64,000 nucleotides of DNA from JAGGAG01 sp964638035 (GCA_964638035.1 CAZWXD010000003.1:107517-171516); one strand, 5' to 3'; positions 27,382 through 36,551 are shown, numbered from the stretch's first letter. A program made the numbers and translations. Notes: generated by a model from the sequence alone, not told the origin.

Positions 27382-29661
27382 TCAGGCCCGCCGGCGCCCC
27401 AGGACCGCCTCGAGCCTGGCCGACAAGGCGCGGGCCCGGAACGGCTTCGTGAGGAAGTCATCAGCGCCGAGCTGGAACACCCGCACCTCGTTGTCCTCGT
27501 CGCCCTTGGCGGTCAGGACGATCACGGGGATGTGGCTGGTGGACTGTCGCGACCGCAGCCGCTGCAGCACACCGTAGCCATCGAGGCCTGGCAGGTTCAG
27601 GTCGAGCATGATGAGGTCGGGCGCACTGCGATCCACCTCGTCCAGCGCCTGCGCCCCGTCACGCGCCTCCGCCACCTTGTACCCGTCGCGCTCCAGCAGG
27701 TCCTTCATCACCCGGCGCAGCTGGTCCTCGTCCTCCACCAGCAGGACGCAGCGCCCGGCACCGGCCTGCCCGGGCAGGCGGGGCAGCGCCGGCTCGGGCG
27801 GCGCCATGTCCTCCACCAGGTCGAACGAGAGGTCGGTGGGCGGGGCCAGCGGGGCCGCAGGCGCCTCCAGCACGGCAGTGGCACCATTGGCAGCGGGCGC
27901 CGTGGCCACCGCCCCGCCGTTGACGGACGGGATGGGAAAGCCCTGCTGCGGCGTGACGCGGCTGATCGGTGCGTTCTCGTCCGGCGGCACGTCGGTCACC
28001 CGCAGGAGTTCCTCCACCGTCGTCTCGCCGGCCAGCACGTGCTTGAGCCCGCTCTCCCACAGCGACTCCATCCCGTTCGTCCGCGCCGCCTCGGCGATCC
28101 GGTCGGCCGTGGCCCCCGCACCGATCCGCCGCTCCAGCTCGGCGTTCATCGTCAGCACCTCGACGATGCTGAACCGGCCGCGATAGCCAGTCATGGCGCA
28201 ATCGGGGCACCCAACGGCCCGGAAGAGCGTGGCCCCCTCGGGGATCCGGCGCCGGATCCGCGTCGGCACGCCGTCCCGGCTCTCCTGCCGGCAGACAGGG
28301 CAGAGGCGGCGCATGAGCCGCTGGGCCACGATGCCACGGAGCGCGGACGCGATCTTGTACGGCTCCATCCCCATGTCCACGAGGCGTGTCACCGCGTTGG
28401 GCGCGTCGTTGGTGTGCAAGGTGGAGAGCACGAGGTGGCCCGTCAGCGACGCCTGCACGGCGATCTGCGCCGTCTCCTGGTCACGGATCTCGCCCACCAG
28501 CACCACGTCGGGGTCCTGCCGCAGGATCGACCGCAGCGCCGTGGCGAAGGTGAGCCCCGCCTTCTCGTGCACCTGCACCTGCACGATGTTCTCGCCCAGC
28601 CGGTACTCGACCGGGTCCTCCACCGTCACGATGTTGACCCCCTCGCTCTGCACCATGCGAAGGGCGGAGTAGAGCGTGGTGGTCTTGCCCGAGCCGGTGG
28701 GGCCCGTGACGAGGATGATGCCTTCCTTGTTGTTGAGCAGCGACTTGATCGCGTCGCGCTCCGATTCCGACATGCCCAGCGAGTCGAGCGACAGCACCGT
28801 CGCCTTCGCGTTGAGCACCCGGATGACGACCTTCTCGCCGTGGGTCGCCGGCAGCGTCGAGATGCGGAGGTCCACCGGCGCCCCGTTCACCGAGACGCGC
28901 GCTCGCCCGTCCTGCGGCCGCCGCCGGTCGGCAATGTCGAGCCCCGACATGATCTTGATGCGGGAGATGAGGGGCACCCCGGCGCTGCGCGGGATCTTCA
29001 TGACCTGCCGCAGCACGCCGTCAATGCGGTACCGCACCACCACGCCACCCTCGACCGGCTCCACGTGGATGTCGCTCGCCCGGCTGGAGATGCCATCCGC
29101 GAGCATCATGTCCACCAGCCGCACGATGGGTGCGGTGCTCGCCTCTTCGGCTGCGTTCTGCAGGTCGGCAGGCTCGTCCTCGAGCTGCTGCACGTCAGCG
29201 TCCTCGAGGCCCCCCAGGATCTTGTGCACCGCCTCTTCCGCCCCGCCGTACAGCGCCTCCACCTTCTCCCGGATCTTCCCCGGCGCCCCGAGCACCATGC
29301 GCACTTCGCGCCCGGTGGCGAAGGCAAGCATCTTCTCGGCGTCGATGTCGAAGGGATTGGCGGTGGCAACTTCGAGGTAGCTGTCGGTCATGCGCAGCGG
29401 CAGGACATTGAAGCGCCGGACCAGGTTCTCCGGGAGCCCGTCCCGCACCCGGGGGTCGGTCACGGCCAGGTCGGCCACCGGGAGGCGGAACCGCTTGGCA
29501 ATGGCCTCCAGGACGTGCTCATCGCTCGTCAGCCGCCGCTGGACCAGCTGCTCCCAGAGGGAGGTCGTTCCGGTGCCTGTCTCGGCCCGGAGGGACTCGA
29601 TGGTCCCCTCGGGCAGAAGGACTTGAACCGTCGCAACCAGCCATTCGTCGGTAAACGGCAT
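27382..29661 (-). CDS. PilB/GspE-type secretion or pilus ATPase fused to a response-regulator receiver domain
   Basis: A 759-residue protein. The N-terminal GspE/PilB domain (about 1-150) leads to the hexameric T2SE ATPase with Walker A GPTGSGKTTT (Lys326), a DPVEY Asp box, the His box with STLHTND, and a C-terminal four-cysteine zinc element (CPVC and later CPDC). After an Ala/Pro linker (about 570-630) comes a complete CheY-like receiver domain (about 637-757) with acidic pocket VEDED, phospho-acceptor Asp687 in LDLNLPG, and the Thr and Lys residues (VLTAKG, LTKPF). Such ATPases drive type IV pilus extension or type II secretion; the fused receiver is unusual and suggests direct phosphorylation control. 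No other pilus genes are nearby. The ATG at 29661 is preferred over TTG at 29670. Confidence 0.92.
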   Translation of the reverse strand: MPFTDEWLVATVQVLLPEGTIESLRAETGTGTTSLWEQLVQRRLTSDEHVLEAIAKRFRLPVADLAVTDPRVRDGLPENLVRRFNVLPLRMTDSYLEVATANPFDIDAEKMLAFATGREVRMVLGAPGKIREKVEALYGGAEEAVHKILGGLEDADVQQLEDEPADLQNAAEEASTAPIVRLVDMMLADGISSRASDIHVEPVEGGVVVRYRIDGVLRQVMKIPRSAGVPLISRIKIMSGLDIADRRRPQDGRARVSVNGAPVDLRISTLPATHGEKVVIRVLNAKATVLSLDSLGMSESERDAIKSLLNNKEGIILVTGPTGSGKTTTLYSALRMVQSEGVNIVTVEDPVEYRLGENIVQVQVHEKAGLTFATALRSILRQDPDVVLVGEIRDQETAQIAVQASLTGHLVLSTLHTNDAPNAVTRLVDMGMEPYKIASALRGIVAQRLMRRLCPVCRQESRDGVPTRIRRRIPEGATLFRAVGCPDCAMTGYRGRFSIVEVLTMNAELERRIGAGATADRIAEAARTNGMESLWESGLKHVLAGETTVEELLRVTDVPPDENAPISRVTPQQGFPIPSVNGGAVATAPAANGATAVLEAPAAPLAPPTDLSFDLVEDMAPPEPALPRLPGQAGAGRCVLLVEDEDQLRRVMKDLLERDGYKVAEARDGAQALDEVDRSAPDLIMLDLNLPGLDGYGVLQRLRSRQSTSHIPVIVLTAKGDEDNEVRVFQLGADDFLTKPFRARALSARLEAVLGRRRA

Positions 29662-29828
29662 GCTTGGCAACCTGGGTGCGGGACAACAGCCTGCGGTGAC
29701 GCAGGGTGAAACGTGCTAAATATACACAGCACAACGCGATAGCGATACGGAACGTGCACCGCTCCCACCCGCCTTGGCTTGCTGGGAGCTTGCCGGTGCC
29801 GGTACCTTCCCGCCCTCGCCGGGGCCTC

Positions 29829-30431
29829 ATGACACGATCCGGGTACATCCAAAGCAGGACGCGTTCCACGGCCGCCCTGCTGGTAGCCCTGGTGCTGGCC
29901 GCTTGCGGCGGGCGCCGGGCCGAACCGCCGGCCCCTGCCCCGCAGGAGACGGCCGAGCGGCTCGTCAACCAGTCCGACCTCTGGATTCTCGAGGCCGGCG
30001 GGACTCCCCCGGACGACACCACCCTCACTATCAAGGCAGGTGAGTTTCGCTTTGTCGTGGTCCGGAACGGCCCCCCGGACCAGGCGACCTTCGTGGTGCT
30101 CGAGTTCCCCGAGAAGGCCTTCGCCCTGCCCTACGGTACGCCGGTGGAGATGACCATCAGCATCCGGCCCGGTGTCTACGGCATCGACTGGGTGTGCGCC
30201 GAGCAGCCTACCGGGGCGCGGATCACGTTCAAGTACGCGCGCCACTTCGAGGCGCCGGTGGCGGCGCGGCGCCACTATGGCAGCGACATCGCCTTCGAAC
30301 GGGCCCTGGTGGTCGCCCGGCTCAATGACGACGGCACGGCACTTCTCCTCCGCACCCGGCGCCCGCACGTGAACGACGTGGGCGCCCCGCTCGAGCAATC
30401 GGGCAGCTATGTCGTGGCGGCCGCCCCGTGA
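29829..30431 (+). CDS. Lipoprotein of unknown function
   Basis: The 200-residue product has a lipoprotein signal peptide (ALVLAAC, cysteine near residue 26) followed by GGRRAEPP. The mature part is beta-rich with segments such as LTIKAGEFRFVVV and RPGVYGIDWVC that suggest a small cupredoxin-like or Ig-like sandwich; no metal-ligand set is complete enough to claim. An AT-rich stretch at about 29713-29725 upstream may be the promoter, shared with the divergent PilB-type gene. Its stop overlaps the trpE GTG start by 4 nt. Confidence 0.65.
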   Translation: MTRSGYIQSRTRSTAALLVALVLAACGGRRAEPPAPAPQETAERLVNQSDLWILEAGGTPPDDTTLTIKAGEFRFVVVRNGPPDQATFVVLEFPEKAFALPYGTPVEMTISIRPGVYGIDWVCAEQPTGARITFKYARHFEAPVAARRHYGSDIAFERALVVARLNDDGTALLLRTRRPHVNDVGAPLEQSGSYVVAAAP

Positions 30432-31915
30432 GCGCCGACTTCGCGGCGTTTGCCCGCGCCGCACGCCAGGGCGGGATGGTGCCGGTGACGCGCGAGGTGG
30501 TCCTCGATGCGGACACGCCCGTGAGTGCCTTCCAGAAGCTGCACCGGGGGGAGTTTGGCTTCCTCCTCGAGTCGCTGGTGGGTGGCGAGCGCTGGGCGCG
30601 CTACACCTTCCTGGGCACCAACCCGCGGGAAGTCTACGAATATCGCGGCGAGGCCGTCCGGCGCTGGCATCCTTCGAGCGGGTGGAGCAGCCTCCCGCCG
30701 CGTGCACCGCTCGACCACCTCGCCGAGCTCATGCGCGCCCACCCGCCCGTCGAGGTGGCCGGCCTCCCGCGCTTCACCGGTGGCGCCGTGGGATTCCTGG
30801 GCTACGACGTGGTCCGGGGCCTGGAACGGTTGCCCGGTGGCCCGCCCGACGACCGGAACCTTCCCGATGCCCTGGTGATGGTGGTGGACACCCTCATGGT
30901 GCTCGACAACCTCTACAATCGCGCCACCATTGTTGCCTCCGTGGAGCTCGCGCGCGGCGCGGACGATGCCATGCTCTGGCGGGCATGGAACGAGGCCAAC
31001 AGCCGGATCGACACCTGGCTGGCGCGGCTCGAAGCCCCCAGCCGCCTGCACCCCCTCGACCTGGGCCCGGTGGAGCCCCTCCGCGGCACGTCGCCCTGTG
31101 CCGACGCCGCCTTCATGGAGGGCGTCAAGGCGATCAAGGAGCACATCGCTGCGGGCGACACCTTCCAGACCGTGCTGTCGCGCCGCATCGATGTCGCGGC
31201 GCCGCCGCCGTTCCTGGCCTATCGCTACCTCCGGGCGCTGAACCCGGCGCCATACCTGTACTACCTGCAGTTCGACGACACGCACATCGTGGGGAGTTCC
31301 CCCGAGGTGCTCGTGCGGGTCGACGACGGCGAGGTCATCGTGCGGCCCATCGCCGGCACGCGCCCCCGTGGCGCCACGCCCGGGGAGGACGCTGCCCATG
31401 AGGCCTCCCTCCGCGCCGATCCCAAGGAGCAGGCGGAGCACATGATGCTGGTGGACCTGGGCCGGAATGACGTGGGCCGGGTCGCGGAGTACGGCACGGT
31501 GAGGCTCACCGAGTTCCAGGTGGTCGAGCGATACTCCCATGTCATGCACCTGGTGAGCGAGGTGCGTGGTCGCCTGCGGGATGGCCTCGACGCCCTCGCC
31601 GCCCTCGGCGCCTGCTTCCCCGCCGGCACCGTGAGTGGTGCGCCCAAGGTGCGCGCCATGCAGGTGATCGACGCGCTGGAGCCGGTGCGTCGCGGCCCCT
31701 ACGCCGGGGCGGTGGGCTACGTCAGCTGGGGCGCCCGCACCCTCGACACCGCCATCGCCATCCGCACCTGCGTCATCCGGGGCCAGCAGGCCTGGGTCCA
31801 GGCCGGCGCCGGCATCGTCGCCGATTCCGATCCCGCCACCGAGCTCGGGGAAACCGAGGCCAAGGCGCGTGCGGTCCTGGCGGCGCTGGCCCTGGCGGCA
31901 CGGTATCCGGCGTGA
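30428..31915 (+). CDS. trpE: Anthranilate synthase component I
   Basis: TrpE (495 aa) makes anthranilate from chorismate with ammonia or glutamine-derived ammonia from TrpG. The C-terminal chorismate-binding domain carries the family signatures RPIAGTRPRG, LVDLGRNDVGRV and FPAGTVSGAPKVRAM. The N-terminal domain has the tryptophan-feedback region (LLESLVGGERWARYTF). No trpG or other trp gene is near, so the glutaminase partner is elsewhere. It starts with GTG overlapping the lipoprotein and its stop overlaps the adenylate cyclase GTG start. Para-aminobenzoate synthase PabB is a relative, but the sequence fits TrpE better. Confidence 0.9.
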   Translation: MSADFAAFARAARQGGMVPVTREVVLDADTPVSAFQKLHRGEFGFLLESLVGGERWARYTFLGTNPREVYEYRGEAVRRWHPSSGWSSLPPRAPLDHLAELMRAHPPVEVAGLPRFTGGAVGFLGYDVVRGLERLPGGPPDDRNLPDALVMVVDTLMVLDNLYNRATIVASVELARGADDAMLWRAWNEANSRIDTWLARLEAPSRLHPLDLGPVEPLRGTSPCADAAFMEGVKAIKEHIAAGDTFQTVLSRRIDVAAPPPFLAYRYLRALNPAPYLYYLQFDDTHIVGSSPEVLVRVDDGEVIVRPIAGTRPRGATPGEDAAHEASLRADPKEQAEHMMLVDLGRNDVGRVAEYGTVRLTEFQVVERYSHVMHLVSEVRGRLRDGLDALAALGACFPAGTVSGAPKVRAMQVIDALEPVRRGPYAGAVGYVSWGARTLDTAIAIRTCVIRGQQAWVQAGAGIVADSDPATELGETEAKARAVLAALALAARYPA

Positions 31916-33525
31916 CCATCCTCCGCCTCGTCCGCCTGGATGGCACCGAGCGTTTCGACCTGGGCCCGGGCACGCGCGGCGTGCTCGGCAGGGGCCTGAC
32001 CTGCGACTTTCCGGTGCCGGATCCCACCATCAGCCGCCAGCACGCCGAGCTGGCCATGGTTGGCGAGCAGCTCGAGGTCACCGACCTGGCCAGCAGCAAC
32101 GGCACCCAGGTGAATGGAAGGCGGATCGTGCGTGCCCGTGCCGCCGCCAACGACCTCGTGGTCTTCGGGCGGGCCACCTTCAGGCTCGAGCCCGCCGACA
32201 CGCAGGCCGCCCACACGAGCGGCGCCGGCGCGACGGTGGTGCGCGCCCTCAGGGTGGAGCCCGACTTTCGCCACGCGCTGAGCCAGCTCGACGAACGCTC
32301 CGAGCAGCACCACCTCCGGCTCGACGATGGCGACGACCGGAGCGCGCGCAAGCTTGCCCTCCTGCTCGAACTCTCCCAGCGCCTCGCCGGCGAGCTGGAC
32401 CTCGACCGCCTCCTGGAGCGCACCGTCGCCGCGGCGTTCGAGGTCTTCGCGGTTGACCGCGTCGCGATCCTCCTCACCGACCCGGCCACCAGCACCCTCG
32501 TGCCGCGTTTGAGCCGGAGCGTCCTGGGCGGCCTGCCCGCCACCGTGGTGCCGCGTTCCATCACCGAGCGCTGCGCCAGCGAGCGGGTGGCGCTCCTCTC
32601 GGACAACGCGCTGGCCGACACCCGCTTCACCGGGGAGTCGGTGCTGCAGCAGCGGGTCCGCGGCGCCATGTGCACGCCCATGGTGGGGCCCGCCGGCCGC
32701 GTGCTCGGCGTGCTCTACGTGGACAGCGTCACCTCCAGCAATGCCTTCAGCGACGAGGACCTGCAGTTCCTCGTGGCCTTTGGCTCCATTGCGGCGGCCG
32801 GGATCCGCGCGTCACTCCAGGCCGAGGAGCTGCGGAGTCACGCGGTGGTCCGTGGCACCTTCGAGCGCTACTTCGCCCCCGAGGTGGCTGCCACGATCGC
32901 CCGCAGCGCCGGCGCCACCCAGCTGGGCGGCGAGCGGCGCCCTATCGCCGTGCTGTTCAGCGACGTTCGCGGCTTCACCCGCCTGGCCGAGGGCATGCCG
33001 CCTGAGTCACTCGCGGCGCTGCTCTCCGACTATTTCAGCGAGATGGTGGACATCATCTTCGAGCATGGCGGCACGCTCGACAAGTTCGTCGGCGACGCCA
33101 TCATGGCGCTGTGGGGTGCACCCGGCGTGCAGCCCGATGCGGCGGATCGCGCGGTGCGCGCCGCCATCGCCATGCAGGCTGCCCTGCAGGACCTGAACGT
33201 CCGCTGGGTGGCCCAGGGCCGCCCGCCGCTGGAGGTGGGCGTGGGCATCAACTATGGCGAGGTGTTCGCCGGGAACATCGGGAGTCACCGCCGGCTCGAG
33301 TACACCGTGCTGGGTGACGTGGTCAACGTCGCTGCGCGCCTCTGCGCCGAGGCAGGTCCCGGGGAAATCCTCATCGGCGCCGCCCTGCGCCTGGCCTTGC
33401 GGGAGGAGTGGCCCCTCGAGCCCATGCCGACCCGCGAACTCCGCGGCCGCGAGGGCAAGGTGGAGATGTACCGCGTCCTGGCGTCAGGGCGTCAGGACGT
33501 CAGGACGTCAGGACGTCAGGAGTGA
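31912..33525 (+). CDS. Class III adenylate/guanylate cyclase with FHA and GAF domains
   Basis: A 537-residue soluble signalling protein. The FHA domain (about 1-100; ISRQHAEL and SSNGTQVNG) binds phosphothreonine peptides. The GAF sensor domain lies at about 150-300, and the class III cyclase catalytic domain at about 340-520. The catalytic domain shows metal-binding Asp (FSDVRGFT), the FVGDAIMALWG strand and GINYGEVFAGNIGS. Substrate specificity (ATP or GTP) is not certain from the sequence. The C-terminus ends in an octapeptide repeat encoded by 8-bp tandem repeats (SGRQDVRT then SGRQE). The GTG start overlaps the trpE stop, so it is translated with a biosynthetic enzyme. Confidence 0.92.
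   Translation: MTILRLVRLDGTERFDLGPGTRGVLGRGLTCDFPVPDPTISRQHAELAMVGEQLEVTDLASSNGTQVNGRRIVRARAAANDLVVFGRATFRLEPADTQAAHTSGAGATVVRALRVEPDFRHALSQLDERSEQHHLRLDDGDDRSARKLALLLELSQRLAGELDLDRLLERTVAAAFEVFAVDRVAILLTDPATSTLVPRLSRSVLGGLPATVVPRSITERCASERVALLSDNALADTRFTGESVLQQRVRGAMCTPMVGPAGRVLGVLYVDSVTSSNAFSDEDLQFLVAFGSIAAAGIRASLQAEELRSHAVVRGTFERYFAPEVAATIARSAGATQLGGERRPIAVLFSDVRGFTRLAEGMPPESLAALLSDYFSEMVDIIFEHGGTLDKFVGDAIMALWGAPGVQPDAADRAVRAAIAMQAALQDLNVRWVAQGRPPLEVGVGINYGEVFAGNIGSHRRLEYTVLGDVVNVAARLCAEAGPGEILIGAALRLALREEWPLEPMPTRELRGREGKVEMYRVLASGRQDVRTSGRQE
33481..33522. repeat. 8-bp tandem repeat at the 3' end of the cyclase gene
   Basis: About five units of GTCAGGRC in tandem, ending just before the stop codon. 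Because 8 is not a multiple of 3, three units encode eight residues (SGRQDVRT). It forms a 15-bp inverted repeat with the copies at 33565-33579. Confidence 0.85.
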
Positions 33526-33558
33526 AGGTCATGGACGGTCGCGGCGTTCCATCCCCTG

Positions 33559-34185
33559 CTACTCCCTGACGTCCTGACGCCCTGCCGCCCTGACGCCCTG
33601 GAACCTGTACCCCACCCCCCGCTCTTCCAGCAGCGCCAGCACCAGCCGCACCGGCAACCCCATCACCCCGAAGAAGTCTCCCTCGATGCGTTCCACCAGG
33701 GCCGCGCCGTACCCCTGGATCCCGTACGCTCCCGCCTTGTCCATGGGCTCCCCGGTGGCCACGTAGGCCTCGGCCAATGCCGGCGTGATGGCGCGGAACT
33801 TCACCTTCGTGATGTCGGTCTTCACCCGCACCTCACCCCGATGCGCCAGCGCCACCGCCGTCACGACCTCGTGCGTCCGGCCCGAGAGCCGCATCAGCAT
33901 GCGCACGGCATCGGCGGCATCCACGGGCTTCTCCAGGACCTCCCGTCCCAGCACCACGATGGTGTCGGCCGCCAGCACGTAGCGGCCCTCGACGCTGAGC
34001 GCCTTGGAGCGTGCCAGCCGCTCGGCGTACGGCACCGGAAGTTCACCGGGCAGCGGCACCTCGGGCACGTGGGACGGTCGCACGGTAGCCTCGATGCCCA
34101 GCATCCCCAGCAGCTGCCGCCGCCTGGGCGACGCGGAGGCGAGCACCAGTCCTGGCGGGCCCGCGGGCTTCACGTCAGGCGCCAT
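33559..34185 (-). CDS. maf: Maf-family nucleoside triphosphate pyrophosphatase
   Basis: A 208-residue Maf protein, a cytoplasmic pyrophosphatase acting on dTTP/UTP or modified nucleotides. Signatures: LASASPRRRQLL at the N-terminus, the ADTIVVL strand, and the KAGAYGIQGYGA segment. The last residues (VRAAGRQDVRE) are a tail encoded by 8-bp tandem repeats. A GTG at 34191 is in frame, but the ATG at 34185 is the more usual start. It overlaps the dtd gene by 11 nt and converges with the cyclase gene. Confidence 0.92.
   Translation of the reverse strand: MAPDVKPAGPPGLVLASASPRRRQLLGMLGIEATVRPSHVPEVPLPGELPVPYAERLARSKALSVEGRYVLAADTIVVLGREVLEKPVDAADAVRMLMRLSGRTHEVVTAVALAHRGEVRVKTDITKVKFRAITPALAEAYVATGEPMDKAGAYGIQGYGAALVERIEGDFFGVMGLPVRLVLALLEERGVGYRFQGVRAAGRQDVRE
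33563..33600. repeat. 8-bp tandem repeat at the 3' end of maf
   Basis: Four to five degenerate units, on the minus strand reading GGCGTCAG or GACGTCAG. They are in the same sense relative to their gene as the cyclase repeats, so the two arrays are inverted relative to each other. Confidence 0.8.
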
Positions 34186-34624
34186 GGCCACGCTCCAGCA
34201 CCAGCGTCACGGGCCCATCGTTCACCAGTTCCACCTGCATGTCCGCCCCGAACTCTCCGCTCGCCACCGGGAGCCCCAGCGCCCGGAGCGCTGCCAGGAA
34301 CTGCTCGTACAGCGGGATCGCCACCTCCGGCCGGGCGGCGGTGATGAAGGAGGGCCGGCGTCCCTTGCTCGCGTCGCCATAGAGGGTGAACTGCGACACC
34401 ACCAGGAGCCCACCCTGCACCTCGGACAGGCCAAGGTTCATCTTCCCGTCCGCATCGCTGAAGAGCCGGAGTCCCGCCACCTTCTCGGCCATCCAGGCCA
34501 CGTCCTCCTCCGTGTCGGTGTGCGTGAACCCCACCAGCAGGCAGAAGCCGCGTTCGACTGACCCGCGCACCTGCCCGGCAATGCTCACGGAGGCACGCGA
34601 CACCCGCTGCAGCACGATTCGCAT
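34175..34624 (-). CDS. dtd: D-aminoacyl-tRNA deacylase
   Basis: The 149-residue Dtd enzyme removes D-amino acids mischarged to tRNA. It begins MRIVLQRVSRASV (family start), contains the SQFTLYGD motif with its catalytic threonine and ends with the NDGPVTL segment carrying the Gly-Pro motif. The ATG at 34624 is preceded by TATACT with a 6-nt gap and has no ribosome-binding site, suggesting leaderless transcription. maf overlaps its 3' end. Confidence 0.94.
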   Translation of the reverse strand: MRIVLQRVSRASVSIAGQVRGSVERGFCLLVGFTHTDTEEDVAWMAEKVAGLRLFSDADGKMNLGLSEVQGGLLVVSQFTLYGDASKGRRPSFITAARPEVAIPLYEQFLAALRALGLPVASGEFGADMQVELVNDGPVTLVLERGHGA

Positions 34625-34630
34625 GCCGCG

Positions 34631-34636
34631 AGTATA
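34631..34636 (-). promoter_or_regulatory. Candidate leaderless -10 element for dtd
   Basis: TATACT on the minus strand ends 6 nt before the dtd ATG. The GC-rich flanks contain no recognisable -35. Confidence 0.5.
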
Positions 34637-34689
34637 CACACCCCGCGGCGGGGGCCCCCGTCCCCCTCCCGGATCGTCCCGCTCGCCCC

Positions 34690-34695
34690 TATGAT
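34690..34695 (+). promoter_or_regulatory. Candidate leaderless -10 element
   Basis: TATGAT lies 5 nt before the ATG at 34701. With the dtd element it forms a divergent pair 54 bp apart. Confidence 0.5.
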
Positions 34696-34700
34696 CCCGC

Positions 34701-36497
34701 ATGCGCATCCATCCGCGGCTCAAGGTGCTGGCCTGGGCCCTCCTCGTCCTCGCGGCCGTCACGGGTGGCCTCACCTACTGGGCGATGCGCCTGGAACCCT
34801 TCCTGCGCGACGCGGTGGGCACCTTCCTCCGGACCCAGACCCTCGCCATCATCCGCAACTCCCGGGGCGAGAAGCTCACCGTCACCCTGGGGCGCTTCAA
34901 CTTCAACCTGGCCCGCGGCCGGCTGGTGATCGACACGGTGGCCGTGGCCTACGACGACAGCACGGCGAGGTCGGTCGAGCGCCTCCGTGCCACGGCGCCT
35001 CGCGTCGTCCTCACCGGCATCAGTGTCACCGACATCCTGTTCCGTCGCCGCGTGGTCCTGTCAGGCGTCGAGATCGAGCGGCCCGTGCTCTACCGCCAGG
35101 AGCAGGTCCATCCCGACAGCGCCCCGCGGCAGGTCAAGCCCCCGCCCAGGGACACCGCCGCACCCGCACGCCCGCAACTGGCCGACCCCGACAGCTACAG
35201 CCTGCACGGTTTCGGCACCGAGCTCTATGGCATCGTCATCGAGTGGCTGCCGAAGGACCTCGAGGCCTCACGGGTGGCGCTGGTCAAGGTGGACCGCGCC
35301 GACGTGACCCTGGTGACCGGCGAGCCCGGCCGCGAGAAGCAGACCCTCATCAACGGCCTGGTGGTGGAACTCAAGGGCATCGGGGTCGATGCCAAGGCCC
35401 AGCGGCTGGTGCACGACGTGTGGATCTCCTGCCCCCGCTTCCAGCTCAGGGCACACGGCCGCTCCGCGGATGTCCACGGGGTGGCCCTCCGTATCAATGC
35501 CGCCGACAGCGCCGCCACCATCGACTCGGCATTCGCGGAACTCGATGCGTCCTACCGCCTGCTGGCACGGCAGGTGGAGCGGTCGTACGCCAGGGGCACC
35601 TTCAGCATGCGGCAGCTGTCGCTCCAGCCGCGCCTGGACGACGCCGCGTTCTTCCGCGCGGCGCGCACCCGCGCCACCCGGGTGCGCGTCGATGCCAGCG
35701 ACATCGTGATCAGCGGCATGGCATCCGGCTCCGCCCTCGTGGGCCAGACCGCGGCCCGCCTGGTGGAGGTTGGCGACCTGCAGGTCGATGCGGCCGTGGA
35801 CAAGCGGTACCCGCCGCGACGGAAGCGCGGGGCCACCGTGATGCCACCGCAGGCCTTCGCGGCGCTCCCATGGGGCGTCCACGTGGACACCCTGGTCCTC
35901 AAGGGAGGCGAAGTCCGTTACACCGAGATCCAGCCCACCGGCGAGCCCTCACGCATACGCTTTGCGCGCCTCTCGGCGCGCATCACGGGACTGGCAAACT
36001 GGGACCCCACCGGGCCCATCGCGGTGGCGGCACGGGGGCACATGTACGATGCCGGCGCCATCGAGGCCAACTTCACCATTCCGGTGCACCGCTCCCGCTT
36101 CCAGATGGAGGTCCACGGCACCTGGGAGGGCATGCCCCTCCAGCGACTCAACGAGTTCATCGTGCATTCCAGTGGCGCCCGCATCACCGACGGCACTGCC
36201 GGCCCCACGCGCTTCCGGTTCCGCGTGGCGAACGGCGTGGCCCGGGGCACACTGAGCCCGACCTGGACCGGCCTCAAGGTCGAGCTGGTGAGCAAGGAGT
36301 CCGGCAAGGCCAACCTCGGACGACAGCTGTTGTCGTTCGTGGCCAGGACCTTCGTCGTCAGGAGTGCCAACGCCCCGGGTGAGAAGAAGTACCGGGCCGA
36401 CTACCCGGTTCACTACACGGTGGAGCCCACGGACACCTTCTTCGGGATGCTCTGGAAGTCGGTCCGGAGCGCCGTCATCCCCGCCATGAAAAAGTAG
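34701..36497 (+). CDS. AsmA/DUF748-like envelope protein
   Basis: A 598-residue protein anchored by one N-terminal transmembrane helix (about residues 9-28). The rest has repeating beta strands and the VxLxGVxIERPVLYRQ type of pattern typical of AsmA-like and DUF748 repeats, which form long hydrophobic grooves thought to carry phospholipids between membranes. It diverges from dtd, is probably monocistronic, and is followed by a stem-loop shared with convergent glmS. A role in outer-membrane lipid supply is inferred from the family only. Confidence 0.65.
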   Translation: MRIHPRLKVLAWALLVLAAVTGGLTYWAMRLEPFLRDAVGTFLRTQTLAIIRNSRGEKLTVTLGRFNFNLARGRLVIDTVAVAYDDSTARSVERLRATAPRVVLTGISVTDILFRRRVVLSGVEIERPVLYRQEQVHPDSAPRQVKPPPRDTAAPARPQLADPDSYSLHGFGTELYGIVIEWLPKDLEASRVALVKVDRADVTLVTGEPGREKQTLINGLVVELKGIGVDAKAQRLVHDVWISCPRFQLRAHGRSADVHGVALRINAADSAATIDSAFAELDASYRLLARQVERSYARGTFSMRQLSLQPRLDDAAFFRAARTRATRVRVDASDIVISGMASGSALVGQTAARLVEVGDLQVDAAVDKRYPPRRKRGATVMPPQAFAALPWGVHVDTLVLKGGEVRYTEIQPTGEPSRIRFARLSARITGLANWDPTGPIAVAARGHMYDAGAIEANFTIPVHRSRFQMEVHGTWEGMPLQRLNEFIVHSSGARITDGTAGPTRFRFRVANGVARGTLSPTWTGLKVELVSKESGKANLGRQLLSFVARTFVVRSANAPGEKKYRADYPVHYTVEPTDTFFGMLWKSVRSAVIPAMKK

Positions 36498-36518
36498 CGG
36501 GCAGCTTTCGCCGCCCGC
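36497..36518. terminator. Stem-loop between convergent genes
   Basis: GCGGGC (36497-36502) pairs with GCCCGC (36513-36518), with further pairs inside (GC with GC) around a CTTTC-containing loop. It lies between the AsmA-like gene and glmS, which converge. Confidence 0.55.
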
Positions 36519-36551
36519 CTGTCACTCCGGTGCCCGCACCTGCCGGGCCAG

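Noticed and set aside
33481..33600. Possible CRISPR array
   Set aside because: The 8-bp units are contiguous with no unique spacers, and part of them is coding.
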